Source: Argyresthia goedartella (Eukaryota > Arthropoda > Insecta > Lepidoptera > Argyresthiidae). Taken from it: a stretch of DNA of 64,000 bases. The stretch is from contig OX463814.1 of the NCBI GenBank assembly GCA_949825045.1, positions 29,220,383-29,284,382 on the forward strand, written 5' to 3'. The position numbers and the translations under genes are program-made. This document shows positions 1 to 9,876 of this stretch, in pieces. The first letter of the stretch is position 1. Each line of letters begins with the position of its first letter. The notes beneath the pieces were generated by a model that was not told where the DNA came from, did no database searches, and saw only the letters and a list, made by a program, of their open reading frames with translations.

Positions 1-269
1 TAGTTTATTGACAAGTTTGGTTGCGGAGTACGGATATATTTTGTTCGCCGGTTTCAAATACGTACGAGATGTAGTACCTAACGTATTGGTAGTAAGTATT
101 CATATTCATATTCTTTATTGCACAGAAATCTTAATGATTAAGGTAAGGTAAAAAAACATTTTATGAGTAAAGGCAAGCTTATCAAAAGAGAGATTTCTAC
201 CAGCAACTAGGTAGGACAGAAGTTGAGCAACAGGAGAGTCCTAGTGCGCAATAAAACTATATACTTCTA

Positions 270-500
270 TTATTTACGAAGCTCAAACATAATTATATAA
301 ATAGCATTCCACAGTCGGATCGCCTTTAACCTAAACGAGTGTTTGTAAGCGGCAGCGTTATGCCGAGGAGTTGAAAGGAGAGACATCGTGTGGGATCTCC
401 GGTTGCTATCCCTGGGGGTAAGAAACTCGAAACGTTCTCGAGGATATGTGGGGTAGCGGGGAGTTAGCAAAATATTGAACAGATAGGAGAGAATGTGCAT
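270..500 (-). pseudogene. LINE reverse transcriptase C-terminal remnant
   Basis: A 76-residue open frame on the minus strand resembles the tail of non-LTR retrotransposon ORF2 proteins. It has an Arg-rich stretch (RDSNRRSHT), then a segment ending AYKHSFRLKAIRLWNA, which is the usual 'small Arg-rich patch, then S-F-x-x-x-A-x-x-L-W-N' ending of Jockey/CR1/I-type ORF2. No reverse transcriptase core lies upstream, so this is only the 3' end of an insertion. The match is by eye to a short degenerate motif; a chance ORF is the alternative. Confidence 0.4.
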
Positions 501-639
501 ATCACGACGAAGGCGGATCGGAAGCCATAATTTTAATATTTTAATTTAATATTTGTACTTAAGTTAGGTCATTTTGTGTTTAATAGTAGTAGAGTAGTTT
601 AGTAGTAGTAGAGTAGAGGAGAGGAGAAAGGATACCACC

Positions 640-1830
640 ATGCGGAACACCTGCGGAGAGATCACACCAGTCCGTTGAGATCTTCTCAGTCTTAATGCGT
701 TGCTGGCGATCTACCAGGTAGGAGTCAAATCAGCGAGCCGAGTGCGAAGAGATGGACGAAGTTAAATGGTGAGTTGAGGGTTGTCGCCATGGACCCTAGA
801 TTAGGAAGGGTAGCACCCCTGACGAGAGGGTCCATCGCGACAGGGGGAATAGCAAAGAAATTATTGAGACCCCAGAGGTCAACTTTTTCGGCAGCCAAGT
901 CCTGGGAAATACCGACACCAAGAGTCTTCAGGATCTGGAAGTTCCTGAAGACTCTTGGTGTCGGTGTGGAGTAAAGTGTGCTGGAGTAAAGCTCTCAATA
1001 CACTCGTAGATTTGACGGCGTTTTGCACTACGACACAGGTGCCAGGTACCATGATAGAACTAATGATAATTTTTATCAACACTAGTTCCACTGTGAATAG
1101 AACTTGAAATAATGGAACTTATGATAACTTCGTTATCACTAGTTCTACTTTAGGTTTTCGATACTTGCGATTTTTTTTTACAAATATTTACCTCTTACAA
1201 ATTTATGTTGTCCTAGTGCTTTTACACTGGTTTGTAGAGATTTTACTTCAATTATATGAAATTAGCAAATAGGTAAACTGTGATGTGCGTGATGTACCAA
1301 CTCAAAGAAAACTTAAGATTTGTTTTAACTTGAATGTGTTTTTTATTCTTAAAATCTTATTTTTTTAGTTTCTTTCTATTAGATTTTCTTTCTATAGACA
1401 TTAGTTTAATAACTAATCTCTATTTATGTGCAATTTAGATATAAATTGCACATAAAATACCGCTTACTAACATGGTAGGGCTTGTTCCGTCAATAAACTT
1501 CAAATTCAAACTTAGGTAAATTTACGGAGTTATATATTTCACCTTAAGATAGTCAAAACCGTTAGTTGATAAAATAACGCGTTAGTTGATCAGCTATCGA
1601 CAGATAGTAAACCAGACCGACAGCGTTTAGAAGTTACGTTTCTTTTGTTCTTACATCAACCTAACACGAAGACTATTCGAGGGCTTCGGTGAGCTCGCCC
1701 CCTCTAGTGTTCACCTAAGCTACCGCAGTGTTTGCCCTGGTATTTCGTTTGCAATTCAACTTTAAGCCAGTTTACTATTTAACGGGTTTAAACCGTTAAT
1801 TTATCAACTAACGTTTTAACGTAAACGGTA
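640..1830. repeat. Partial copy 0 of the tandem array
   Basis: This block is repeated from 1831 with an offset of 1191 bases and near identity. It contains a minus-strand LINE fragment, an AT-rich hairpin (1423-1456, 15-base arms) and the left part of a foldback element. It stops abruptly at 1830, where the next copy begins, and so lacks the foldback right arm and transposase part. It also has an extra segment of about 31 bases near 934-965 that is an inverted copy of adjacent sequence. Confidence 0.9.
725..1058 (-). pseudogene. LINE ORF2 fragment, copy 0 (broken)
   Basis: Same minus-strand frame as the open copy at 1916-2218, but disrupted by an inverted insertion around 934-965 that shifts the reading frame. 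See the copy A entry for the basis of the LINE assignment. Confidence 0.4.
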
Positions 1831-1915
1831 ATGCGGAACACCTGCGGAGAGATCACACCAGTCCGTTGAGATCTTCTCAGTCTTGATGCGTTGCTGGCGA
1901 TCTACCAGGTAGGAG

Positions 1916-2218
1916 TCAAATCAGCGAGCCGAGTGCGAAGAGATGGACGAAGTTAAATGGTGAGTTGAGGGTTGTCGCCATGGACCCTAGATTAGGAAGG
2001 GTAGCATCCCTGACGAGAGGGTCCATCGCGACAGGGGGAATAGCAAAGAAATTATTGAGAACCCAGAGGTCAACTTTTTCGGCAGCCAAGTCCTGGGAAA
2101 TACCGACACCAAGAGTCTTCAGGAACTTCCAGACCTGTGCTGGAGTAAAGCTCTCAATACACTCGTAGATTTGACGGCGTTTTGCACCACGACACAGGTG
2201 CCAGGTACCATGATAGAA
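1916..2218 (-). pseudogene. LINE ORF2 endonuclease-RT linker fragment, copy A
   Basis: On the minus strand a frame without an early ATG stays open for about 100 codons, from just after a TAG at 2219-2221 to a TGA at 1916-1918. It reads AKRRQIYECIESFTPAQVWK, then FLKTLGVGISQD, DLWVLNNFFAIPPVAMDPL and SPFNFVHL. The pattern 'R-R-x-I-Y ... F-T-P-A-Q-V-W-K-F-L-K-x-L-G-V-G ... L-N-N-F-F-A-x-P-P-V-A' resembles the stretch between endonuclease and reverse transcriptase in CR1/Jockey LINE ORF2. GC content is clearly above the surroundings. Neither catalytic domain is present, so it is a captured or leftover fragment. Confidence 0.5.
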
Positions 2219-2695
2219 CTAATGATAATTTTTATCAACACTAGTTCCACTGTGAATAGAACTTGAAATAATGGAACTTATGATAACTTCGTTATCACTA
2301 GTTCTACTTTAGGTTTTCGATACTTGCGATTTTTTTTTACAAATATTTACCTCTTACAAATTTATGTTGTCCTAGTGCTTTTACACTGGTTTGTAGAGAT
2401 TTTACTTCAATTATATGAAATTAGCAAATAGGTAAACTGTGATGTGCGTGATGTACCAACTCAAAGAAAACTTAAGATTTGTTTTAACTTGAATGTGTTT
2501 TTTATTCTTAAAATCTTATTTTTTTTAGTTTTTTTCTATTAGATTTTCTTTCTATAGACATTAGTTTAATAACTAATCTCTATTTATGTGCAATTTAGAT
2601 ATAAATTGCACATAAAATACCGCTTACTAACATGGTAGGGCTTGTTCCGTCAATAAACTTCAAATTCAAACTTAGGTAAATTTACGGAGTTATAT

Positions 2696-3106
2696 ATTTC
2701 ACCTTAAGATAGTCAAAACCGTTAGTTGATAAAATAACGCGTTAGTTGATCAGCTATCGACAGATAGTAAACCAGACCGACAGCGTTTAGAAGTTACGTT
2801 TCTTTTGTTCTTACATCAACCTAACACGAAGACTATTCGAGGGCTTCGCTGAGCTCGCCCCCTCTAGTGTTCACCTAAGCTACCGCAGTGTTTGCCCTGG
2901 TATTTCGTTTGCAATTCAACTTTAAGCCAGTTTACTATTTAACGGGTTTAAACCGTTAATTTATCAACTAACGTTTTAACGTAAACGGTAAACAGTCATA
3001 TAGTAAGTAGTACGCTACAGTGTACTATCTGTCGATAGTTGACCAGCTAACGAGAAAAAAGACGTTAATTTATCAACCAACAGTTTTGACAATCTTACGG
3101 TGAATA
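2696..3106. mobile_element. Foldback/TIR element, copy A
   Basis: The ends are inverted repeats. The left end (ttcaccttaagatagtcaaa, then ccgttagttgataaa) matches the reverse complement of the right end (ttcaccgtaagattgtcaaa, then ctgttggttgataaa). Subterminal copies of gttagttgat and a ctatcgacagatagta block also occur in opposite orientations. No protein is encoded. Best read as a non-autonomous foldback or MITE-like element. Target duplications could not be fixed because the similarity of the ends fades gradually. Confidence 0.6.
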
Positions 3107-3171
3107 CATTTAGAGTAGCTTAACTATATTTTATCCAATAAGAATGTGCATTTTTTAAAATTATTAATAAA

Positions 3172-3213
3172 AAATCAGTAAAGTCAAACCTCTTGGTTTG
3201 ACTTTACTGATTT
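3172..3213. repeat. Perfect 19-bp-arm palindrome (first of four)
   Basis: Arms aaatcagtaaagtcaaacc and its exact reverse complement are separated by the 4-base loop tctt. The same 42-base palindrome occurs at 3615-3656, 6909-6950 and 7467-7508, always followed by tactttgaataaatgaaatt. It is probably part of a terminal hairpin of a repeated non-autonomous element. Confidence 0.85.
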
Positions 3214-3681
3214 ACTTTGAATAAATGAAATTTCATTTTATATAAAAACATCGCCATGTTGCGGAAAACCTATGAAACTATTTTCTTAAACTTGCAACAC
3301 TTTCTAAGCAAAGTAATTAATGTCAAATGAAATTTCATTTATTCAAAGTAAATATATTTGTCACTTATCAGTTAATATATGAATTAAAAATAAAATAGAA
3401 AGACAAAAAGAAACAACTACGCGAATAAACCACCCCGGGACATTGCCGAGGCTGCCATTAATGTCATCTGTCGATTGCTGTCAAAGTGGGGCGTCGAATG
3501 TGAATGTTATATTTCTTATGTTTTGTGAGTGAAAATCTTACGGTGAATACATTTAGAGTAGCTTAACTATATTTTATCCAATAAGAATGTGCATTTTTTT
3601 AAATTATTAATAAAAAATCAGTAAAGTCAAACCTCTTGGTTTGACTTTACTGATTTACTTTGAATAAATGAAATTTCATTT

Positions 3682-3876
3682 GACATTAATTACTTTGCTT
3701 AGAAAGTGTTGCAAGTTTAAGAAAATAGTTTCATAGGTTTTCCGCAACATGGCGATGTTTTTATATAAAAATATGTTTTATAATATGTTTTATATAAAAA
3801 CATCGCCATGTTGCGGAAAACCTATGAAACTATTTTCTTAAACTTGCAACACTTTCTAAGCAAAGTAATTAATGTC
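3682..3876. repeat. Long hairpin with 89-bp arms, copy A
   Basis: Left arm 3682-3770 and right arm 3788-3876 are reverse complements with no mismatch that I can see, separated by 17 bases (3771-3787). The arm sequence (gcaacatggcgatgttttta region) also occurs alone at about 3240-3335 and 3903-3993, so it is a repeated unit in both orientations. A transcript through it would form a long near-perfect duplex. Confidence 0.85.
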
Positions 3877-4195
3877 TTATAAATTTAATGTATTAAAAAT
3901 ATTCTTATATAAAAACATCGCCATGTTGCGGAAAACCTATGAAACTATTTTCTTAAACTTGCAACACTTTCTAAGCAAAGTAATTAATGTCAAATGAAAT
4001 TTCATTTATTCAAAGTAAATATATTTGTCACTTATCAGTTAATATATGAATTAAAAATAAAATAGAAAGACAAAAAGAAACAACTACGCGAATAAACCAC
4101 CCCGGGACATTGCCGAGGCTGCCATTAATGTCATCTGTCGATTGCTGTCAAAGTGGGGCGTCGAATGTGAATGTTATATTTCTTATGTTTTGTGA

Positions 4196-5498
4196 GTGAA
4201 AATACCGAAAACTATTAACAGTGGCGTAAGAAAAGTTATTCACAATCTATCAAAATATTTGTCGGATAGAAAGTCTCAAGGAGGACTCTATTCATCTAAA
4301 TACCATCACCAGCCTTGTTGTCAACATGACTGGTAGGTACGTCATATAGTATGTGCAATGTGATTTGACTTATTTGTTACTATTATTAAATAAAATATTG
4401 GGTCCTCACCTATAAAATTGGCGAATTTTTCACAGATTCAGGAGTTCATAATTCGAGTAATTCAATAGCTATTTCCAGGTTTTTTTTTATTATTTTAAAA
4501 TTAATTTCAATATTTTACTACCACTTATAAAAAAATCTTTTAAATTTCAGTTTGATAACTAAAATGTTATCTTCAAAATCAGTGCCTTCTAAATGTCATC
4601 CATTTTCATGATAATATTCGTAATATTTTTTACAGCTGACACTTTTCAAAAATTATATAAAATTTTCTGTTAGCTAAATGTTGTCTCATTCATACACACA
4701 AAGTTTATAAAATTAGGATCTGTCATTCCTAAAAAAAATACAAAAATGTTTGTACTGAAAACTGAGTTAACTTCAATTTCTCCATACAAAACGCCAATTT
4801 CATATGTAAGGACCTAATATTTGTATTTTAGGTATATCCCAATCTTCGGTAATGAAAACGAAGGTGGGAAGTCAGCTGTATTTTCTACGCCTAAGAAAAA
4901 TAAACCTAAAACCAAAAAGAAAATCAATCTGGGTGATTTTAATTTTTTGTTTGCAATTAGACTGCTGGCCACGAGGAGCGACAAGGCCAATGGGCAGACC
5001 ACCAGCCCAATGGACATGAAGTCAAAGATGTAAAGGAGAGTGGTTCTATACCTTGATGAAAGTTATATTCATACTTTGCTCAATCATGCAAAGCGGAAAT
5101 GAGCCCGGCGTATCTAAATCTGAAGCTACAGAAAAAGATTCATAATTGTTCATTGTGGTGGCAAGACTGGGTTCGTCTCGAATGCTTTGTTAATTTGTAC
5201 AACGACAAAGAAAAAAAATCTGATTTCCATGATGCCATATTCTGAGATTTTTTTTGTATTTTTATTATATCATCCTGCAAATTTATCAGCCCACAAGCAA
5301 TCATTACAATTTGATCCAAGTAGCCCAAACAAAACTGCAAAAAATTCTAGAAATATTCTGAGTTCACTTGACGCAGAATATTTCCCCATTCTTCTCAAAG
5401 ACGTTTTAGAAGGAACGAATAACAAATCCGGGTTATCCCTGCTGTTTGAACACAATGGGACGAAACACTATTTGCTTCCCATTAGGAAGAACAATTAG
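4196..5498 (+). pseudogene. Decayed IS630/Tc1/mariner-like DDE transposase, copy A
   Basis: An open stretch from 4196 (KVIHNLSKYLSDRKSQGG...) runs to a GT donor at 4333. A 499-base intron-like gap ends at a ttgtattttag acceptor (4821-4831), and the frame resumes with YIPIFGNENEGGKSAVF, then STPKKNKPKTKKKINLGDF. Still in that frame, after a TAA at 5031-5033, come VVLYLDESYIHT (5040-5075, Asp codon 5055-5057) and KRFIIVHCGGKTGFVSNALL (5136-5195). These fit known DDE_3-type transposases: an N-terminal helical domain, 'STPxKK...K..NLxDF', the first catalytic 'YLDE(S/T)', and '(R)xIIVHxGgxxGFV'. The second Asp and the Glu regions are missing and several stops interrupt the frame, so it is dead. 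The tail (5290-5498, ending RKNN) is not recognised. An alternative donor at 4337 would also reach the same frame. Confidence 0.68.
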
Positions 5499-5652
5499 AT
5501 TGTTTTAATTATGTCACAATAATAAATAATCATAATTTCATTTTAATCATGTTAGAACCTACGTGAGTGACGTGATGTTTGTTTGACAGTTGACTTCACT
5601 CATATACTTGGCACTCTTTGGTTGACTCGACTGGCGATCTACCAGGTAGGAG

Positions 5653-5955
5653 TCAAATCAGCGAGCCGAGTGCGAAGAGATGGACGAAGTTAAATGGTGA
5701 GTTGAGGGTTGTCGCCATGGACCCTAGATTAGGAAGGGTAGCATCCCTGACGAGAGGGTCCATCGCGACAGGGGGAATAGCAAAGAAATTATTGAGAACC
5801 CAGAGGTCAACTTTTTCGGCAGCCAAGTCCTGGGAAATACCGACACCAAGAGTCTTCAGGAACTTCCAGACCTGTGCTGGAGTAAAGCTCTCAATACACT
5901 CGTAGATTTGACGGCGTTTTGCACCACGACACAGGTGCCAGGTACCATGATAGAA
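5653..5955 (-). pseudogene. LINE ORF2 linker fragment, copy B
   Basis: Copy of 1916-2218 in the second full array unit, with the same uninterrupted minus-strand frame. The two copies look identical through the coding stretch, which reflects recent duplication of the whole unit and not selection on this fragment. Confidence 0.48.
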
Positions 5956-6432
5956 CTAATGATAATTTTTATCAACACTAGTTCCACTGTGAATAGAACT
6001 TGAAATAATGGAACTTATGATAACTTCATTATCACTAGTTCTACTTTAGGTTTTCGATACTTGCGATTTTTTTTTACAAATATTTACCTCTTACAAATTT
6101 ATGTTGTCCTAGTGCTTTTACACTGGTTTGTAGAGATTTTACTTCAATTATATGAAATTAGCAAATAGGTAAACTGTGATGTGCGTGATGTACCAACTCA
6201 AAGAAAACTTAAGATTTGTTTTAACTTGAATGTGTTTTTTATTCTTAAAATCTTATTTTTTTTAGTTTTTTTCTATTAGATTTTCTTTCTATAGACATTA
6301 GTTTAATAACTAATCTCTATTTATGTGCAATTTAGATATAAATTGCACATAAAATACCGCTTACTAACATGGTAGGGCTTGTTCCGTCAATAAACTTCAA
6401 ATTCAAACTTAGGTAAATTTACGGAGTTATAT

Positions 6433-6843
6433 ATTTCACCTTAAGATAGTCAAAACCGTTAGTTGATAAAATAACGCGTTAGTTGATCAGCTATCGACAG
6501 ATAGTAAACCAGACCGACAGCGTTTAGAAGTTACGTTTCTTTTGTTCTTACATCAACCTAACACGAAGACTATTCGAGGGCTTCGCTGAGCTCGCCCCCT
6601 CTAGTGTTCACCTAAGCTACCGCAGTGTTTGCCCTGGTATTTCGTTTGCAATTCAACTTTAAGCCAGTTTACTATTTAACGGGTTTAAACCGTTAATTTA
6701 TCAACTAACGTTTTAACGTAAACGGTAAACAGTCATATAGTAAGTAGTACGCTACAGTGTACTATCTGTCGATAGTTGACCAGCTAACGAGAAAAAAGAC
6801 GTTAATTTATCAACCAACAGTTTTGACAATCTTACGGTGAATA
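6433..6843. mobile_element. Foldback/TIR element, copy B
   Basis: Copy of 2696-3106 in the second array unit, with the same inverted ends and internal motifs. A truncated left part is also present in copy 0 (about 1536-1830). Confidence 0.6.
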
Positions 6844-7533
6844 CATTTAGAGTAGCTTAACTATATTTTATCCAATAAGAATGTGCATTTTTTAAAATTA
6901 TTAATAAAAAATCAGTAAAGTCAAACCTCTTGGTTTGACTTTACTGATTTACTTTGAATAAATGAAATTTCATTTTATATAAAAACATCGCCATGTTGCG
7001 GAAAACCTATGAAACTATTTTCTTAAACTTGCAACACTTTCTCAGCAAAGTAATTAATGTCTTATAAATTTAATGTATTAAAAATATTCTTATATAAAAA
7101 CATCGCCATGTTGCGGAAAACCTATGAAACTATTTTCTTAAACTTGCAACACTTTCTAAGCAAAGTAATTAATGTCAAATGAAATTTCATTTATTCAAAG
7201 TAAATATATTTGTCACTTATCAGTTAATATATGAATTAAAAATAAAATAGAAAGACAAAAAGAAACAACTACGCGAATAAACCACCCCGGGACATTGCCG
7301 AGGCTGCCATTAATGTCATCTGTCGATTGCTGTCAAAGTGGGGCGTCGAATGTGAATGTTATATTTCTTATGTTTTGTGAGTGAAAATCTTACGGTGAAT
7401 ACATTTAGAGTAGCTTAACTATATTTTATCCAATAAGAATGTGCATTTTTTTAAATTATTAATAAAAAATCAGTAAAGTCAAACCTCTTGGTTTGACTTT
7501 ACTGATTTACTTTGAATAAATGAAATTTCATTT

Positions 7534-7716
7534 GACATTAATCACTTTGCTTAGAAAGTGTTGCAAGTTTAAGAAAATAGTTTCATAGGTTTTCCGCAAC
7601 ATGGCGATGTTTTTATATAAAAATATGTTTTATATAAAAACATCGCCATGTTGCGGAAAACCTATGAAACTATTTTCTTAAACTTGCAACACTTTCTAAG
7701 CAAAGTAATTAATGTC
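7534..7716. repeat. Long hairpin with 89-bp arms and 5-base loop, copy B
   Basis: Left arm 7534-7622, right arm 7628-7716, with the loop atatg. One mismatch is visible (atcactttg against attactttg). It is the counterpart of 3682-3876, with the loop shortened from 17 to 5 bases. Confidence 0.85.
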
Positions 7717-8035
7717 TTATAAATTTAATGTATTAAAAATATTCTTATATAAAAACATCGCCATGTTGCGGAAAACCTATGAAACTATTTTCTTAAACTT
7801 GCAACACTTTCTAAGCAAAGTAATTAATGTCAAATGAAATTTCATTTATTCAAAGTAAATATATTTGTCACTTATCAGTTAATATATGAATTAAAAATAA
7901 AATAGAAAGACAAAAAGAAACAACTACGCGAATAAACCACCCCGGGACATTGCCGAGGCTGCCATTAATGTCATCTGTCGATTGCTGTCAAAGTGGGGCG
8001 TCGAATGTGAATGTTATATTTCTTATGTTTTGTGA

Positions 8036-9338
8036 GTGAAAATACCGAAAACTATTAACAGTGGCGTAAGAAAAGTTATTCACAATCTATCAAAATATTT
8101 GTCGGATAGAAAGTCTCAAGGAGGACTCTATTCATCTAAATACCATCACCAGCCTTGTTGTCAACATGACTGGTAGGTACGTCATATAGTATGTGCAATG
8201 TGATTTGACTTATTTGTTACTATTATTAAATAAAATATTGGGTCCTCACCTATAAAATTGGCGAATTTTTCACAGATTCAGGAGTTCATAATTCGAGTAA
8301 TTCAATAGCTATTTCCAGGTTTTTTTTTATTATTTTAAAATTAATTTCAATATTTTACTACCACTTATAAAAAAATCTTTTAATTTTCAGTTTGATAACT
8401 AAAATGTTATCTTCAAAATCAGTGCCTTCTAAATGTCATCCATTTTCATGATAATATTCGTAATATTTTTTACAGCTGACACTTTTCAAAAATTATATAA
8501 AATTTTCTGTTAGCTAAATGTTGTCTCATTCATACACACAAAGTTTATAAAATTAGGATCTGTCATTCCTAAAAAAAATACAAAAATGTTTGTACTGAAA
8601 ACTGAGTTAACTTCAATTTCTCCATACAAAACGCCAATTTCATATGTAAGGACCTAATATTTGTATTTTAGGTATATCCCAATCTTCGGTAATGAAAACG
8701 AAGGTGGGAAGTCAGCTGTATTTTCTACGCCTAAGAAAAATAAACCTAAAACCAAAAAGAAAATCAATCTGGGTGATTTTAATTTTTTGTTTGCAATTAG
8801 ACTGCTGGCCACGAGGAGCGACAAGGCCAATGGGCAGACCACCAGCCCAATGGACATGAAGTCAAAGATGTAAAGGAGAGTGGTTCTATACCTTGATGAA
8901 AGTTATATTCATACTTTGCTCAATCATGCAAAGCGGAAATGAGCCCGGCGTATCTAAATCTGAAGCTACAGAAAAAGATTCATAATTGTTCATTGTGGTG
9001 GCAAGACTGGGTTCGTCTCGAATGCTTTGTTAATTTGTACAACGACAAAGAAAAAAAATCTGATTTCCATGATGCCATATTCTGAGATTTTTTTTGTATT
9101 TTTATTATATCATCCTGCAAATTTATCAGCCCACAAGCAATCATTACAATTTGATCCAAGTAGCCCAAACAAAACTGCAAAAAATTCTAGAAATATTCTG
9201 AGTTCACTTGACGCAGAATATTTCCCCATTCTTCTCAAAGACGTTTTAGAAGGAACGAATAACAAATCCGGGTTATCCCTGCTGTTTGAACACAATGGGA
9301 CGAAACACTATTTGCTTCCCATTAGGAAGAACAATTAG
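8036..9338 (+). pseudogene. Decayed IS630/Tc1/mariner-like DDE transposase, copy B
   Basis: Copy of 4196-5498 at an offset of 3840, with the same intron-like gap (donor 8173, acceptor ending 8671), the same stop at 8871-8873, the same YLDESYIH and HCGGKTGFV motifs and the same loss of the C-terminal catalytic region. Because the same lesions are present in both copies, the gene was already dead when the unit duplicated. Confidence 0.66.
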
Positions 9339-9473
9339 ATTGTTTTAATTATGTCACAATAATAAATAATCATAATTTCATTTTAATCATGTTAGAACCT
9401 ACGTGAGTGACGTGATGTTTGTTTGACAGTTGACTTCACTCATATACTTGGCACTCTTTGGTTGACTCGACTG

Positions 9474-9656
9474 CCACTTTTTTTTGTGGTAGGCAAAGTT
9501 TTTTTTTTCATTACGTCTCTTGGTGACGTCAGGTTTACTTTTGGCGGGTAAAACTTTAGCTTAGTTTTTTAAATAGACGCAATGAATAAACCCAAAAATA
9601 TTTAAATTTGTTTCTTAAAATGGTCTATATTTTAAAGATAAAATAAAAATATATAT
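9474..9656. other. Array edge; nothing recognised
   Basis: AT-rich sequence directly after the end of copy B, with T-runs (ccacttttttttgtgg). No coding frame or known repeat was seen. Confidence 0.5.
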
Positions 9657-9876
9657 ATAATAATAATAATACCTTGGACACTATTTACACACATTAATCT
9701 AGCCCCAAACTAGGATTCCCTGTATCTTGGTTGGACAACGATACACATACTTGTATACATAAATATAATACTAAGATAGATAAACAACCATGACTAGGGT
9801 ACAAACATCTGTTCTCATCAAACAAATATTTGCCCCCACCGGGACTCGAACCCAGGACCCTTGGCTTCGTAGGCAG
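9657..9876 (-). mobile_element. tRNA-derived SINE, minus strand, 5'-truncated
   Basis: Read on the minus strand it begins ctgcctacgaagccaagggt, contains a B-box-like gggttcgagtcccggtggg, then a body ending gggaatcctagtttggggc...gtgtccaaggt and an (ATT)n tail (plus-strand ataataataatacc). It matches the plus-strand copies at 14500-14757 and 49458-49694. The A-box part of the tRNA-like head is missing. Confidence 0.8.

Larger units (their letters stand above)
1831..5633. repeat. Copy A of the tandem array (about 3.74 kb unit)
   Basis: From 1897 to 5633 the sequence matches 5634-9473 almost base for base. The offset is 3737 near the start and 3840 near the end, because the inverted-repeat section differs in length. 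The junction at 5631-5634 fuses the unit end (cgactg) directly to the internal start (gcgatctacc), so the units are head to tail. Order within the unit: LINE fragment (minus), AT hairpin, foldback element, block of long inverted repeats, decayed transposase (plus). Confidence 0.92.
5634..9473. repeat. Copy B of the tandem array (3.84 kb unit)
   Basis: Second full unit. It ends at the same cgactg as copy A and then passes into unrelated sequence. Only scattered substitutions were seen against copy A (for example a taaatttc/taattttc difference near 4546/8386), so the duplication is recent. Most of the length difference lies in the inverted-repeat block 6950-7860. Confidence 0.92.

Noticed and set aside
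774..974. Plus-strand ORF beginning RVVAMDPRLGRV, also at 1965 and 5618
   Set aside because: The minus strand of the same stretch reads as a LINE ORF2 fragment. The plus frame starts at a TTG in two copies and has no motif.
4326..5033. Two-exon 70-residue host gene starting at ATG 4326 with donor at 4337
   Set aside because: The longer frame upstream, the alternative donor at 4333 and the downstream YLDESYIH and HCGGKTGFV motifs fit a broken transposase better than a small host protein.
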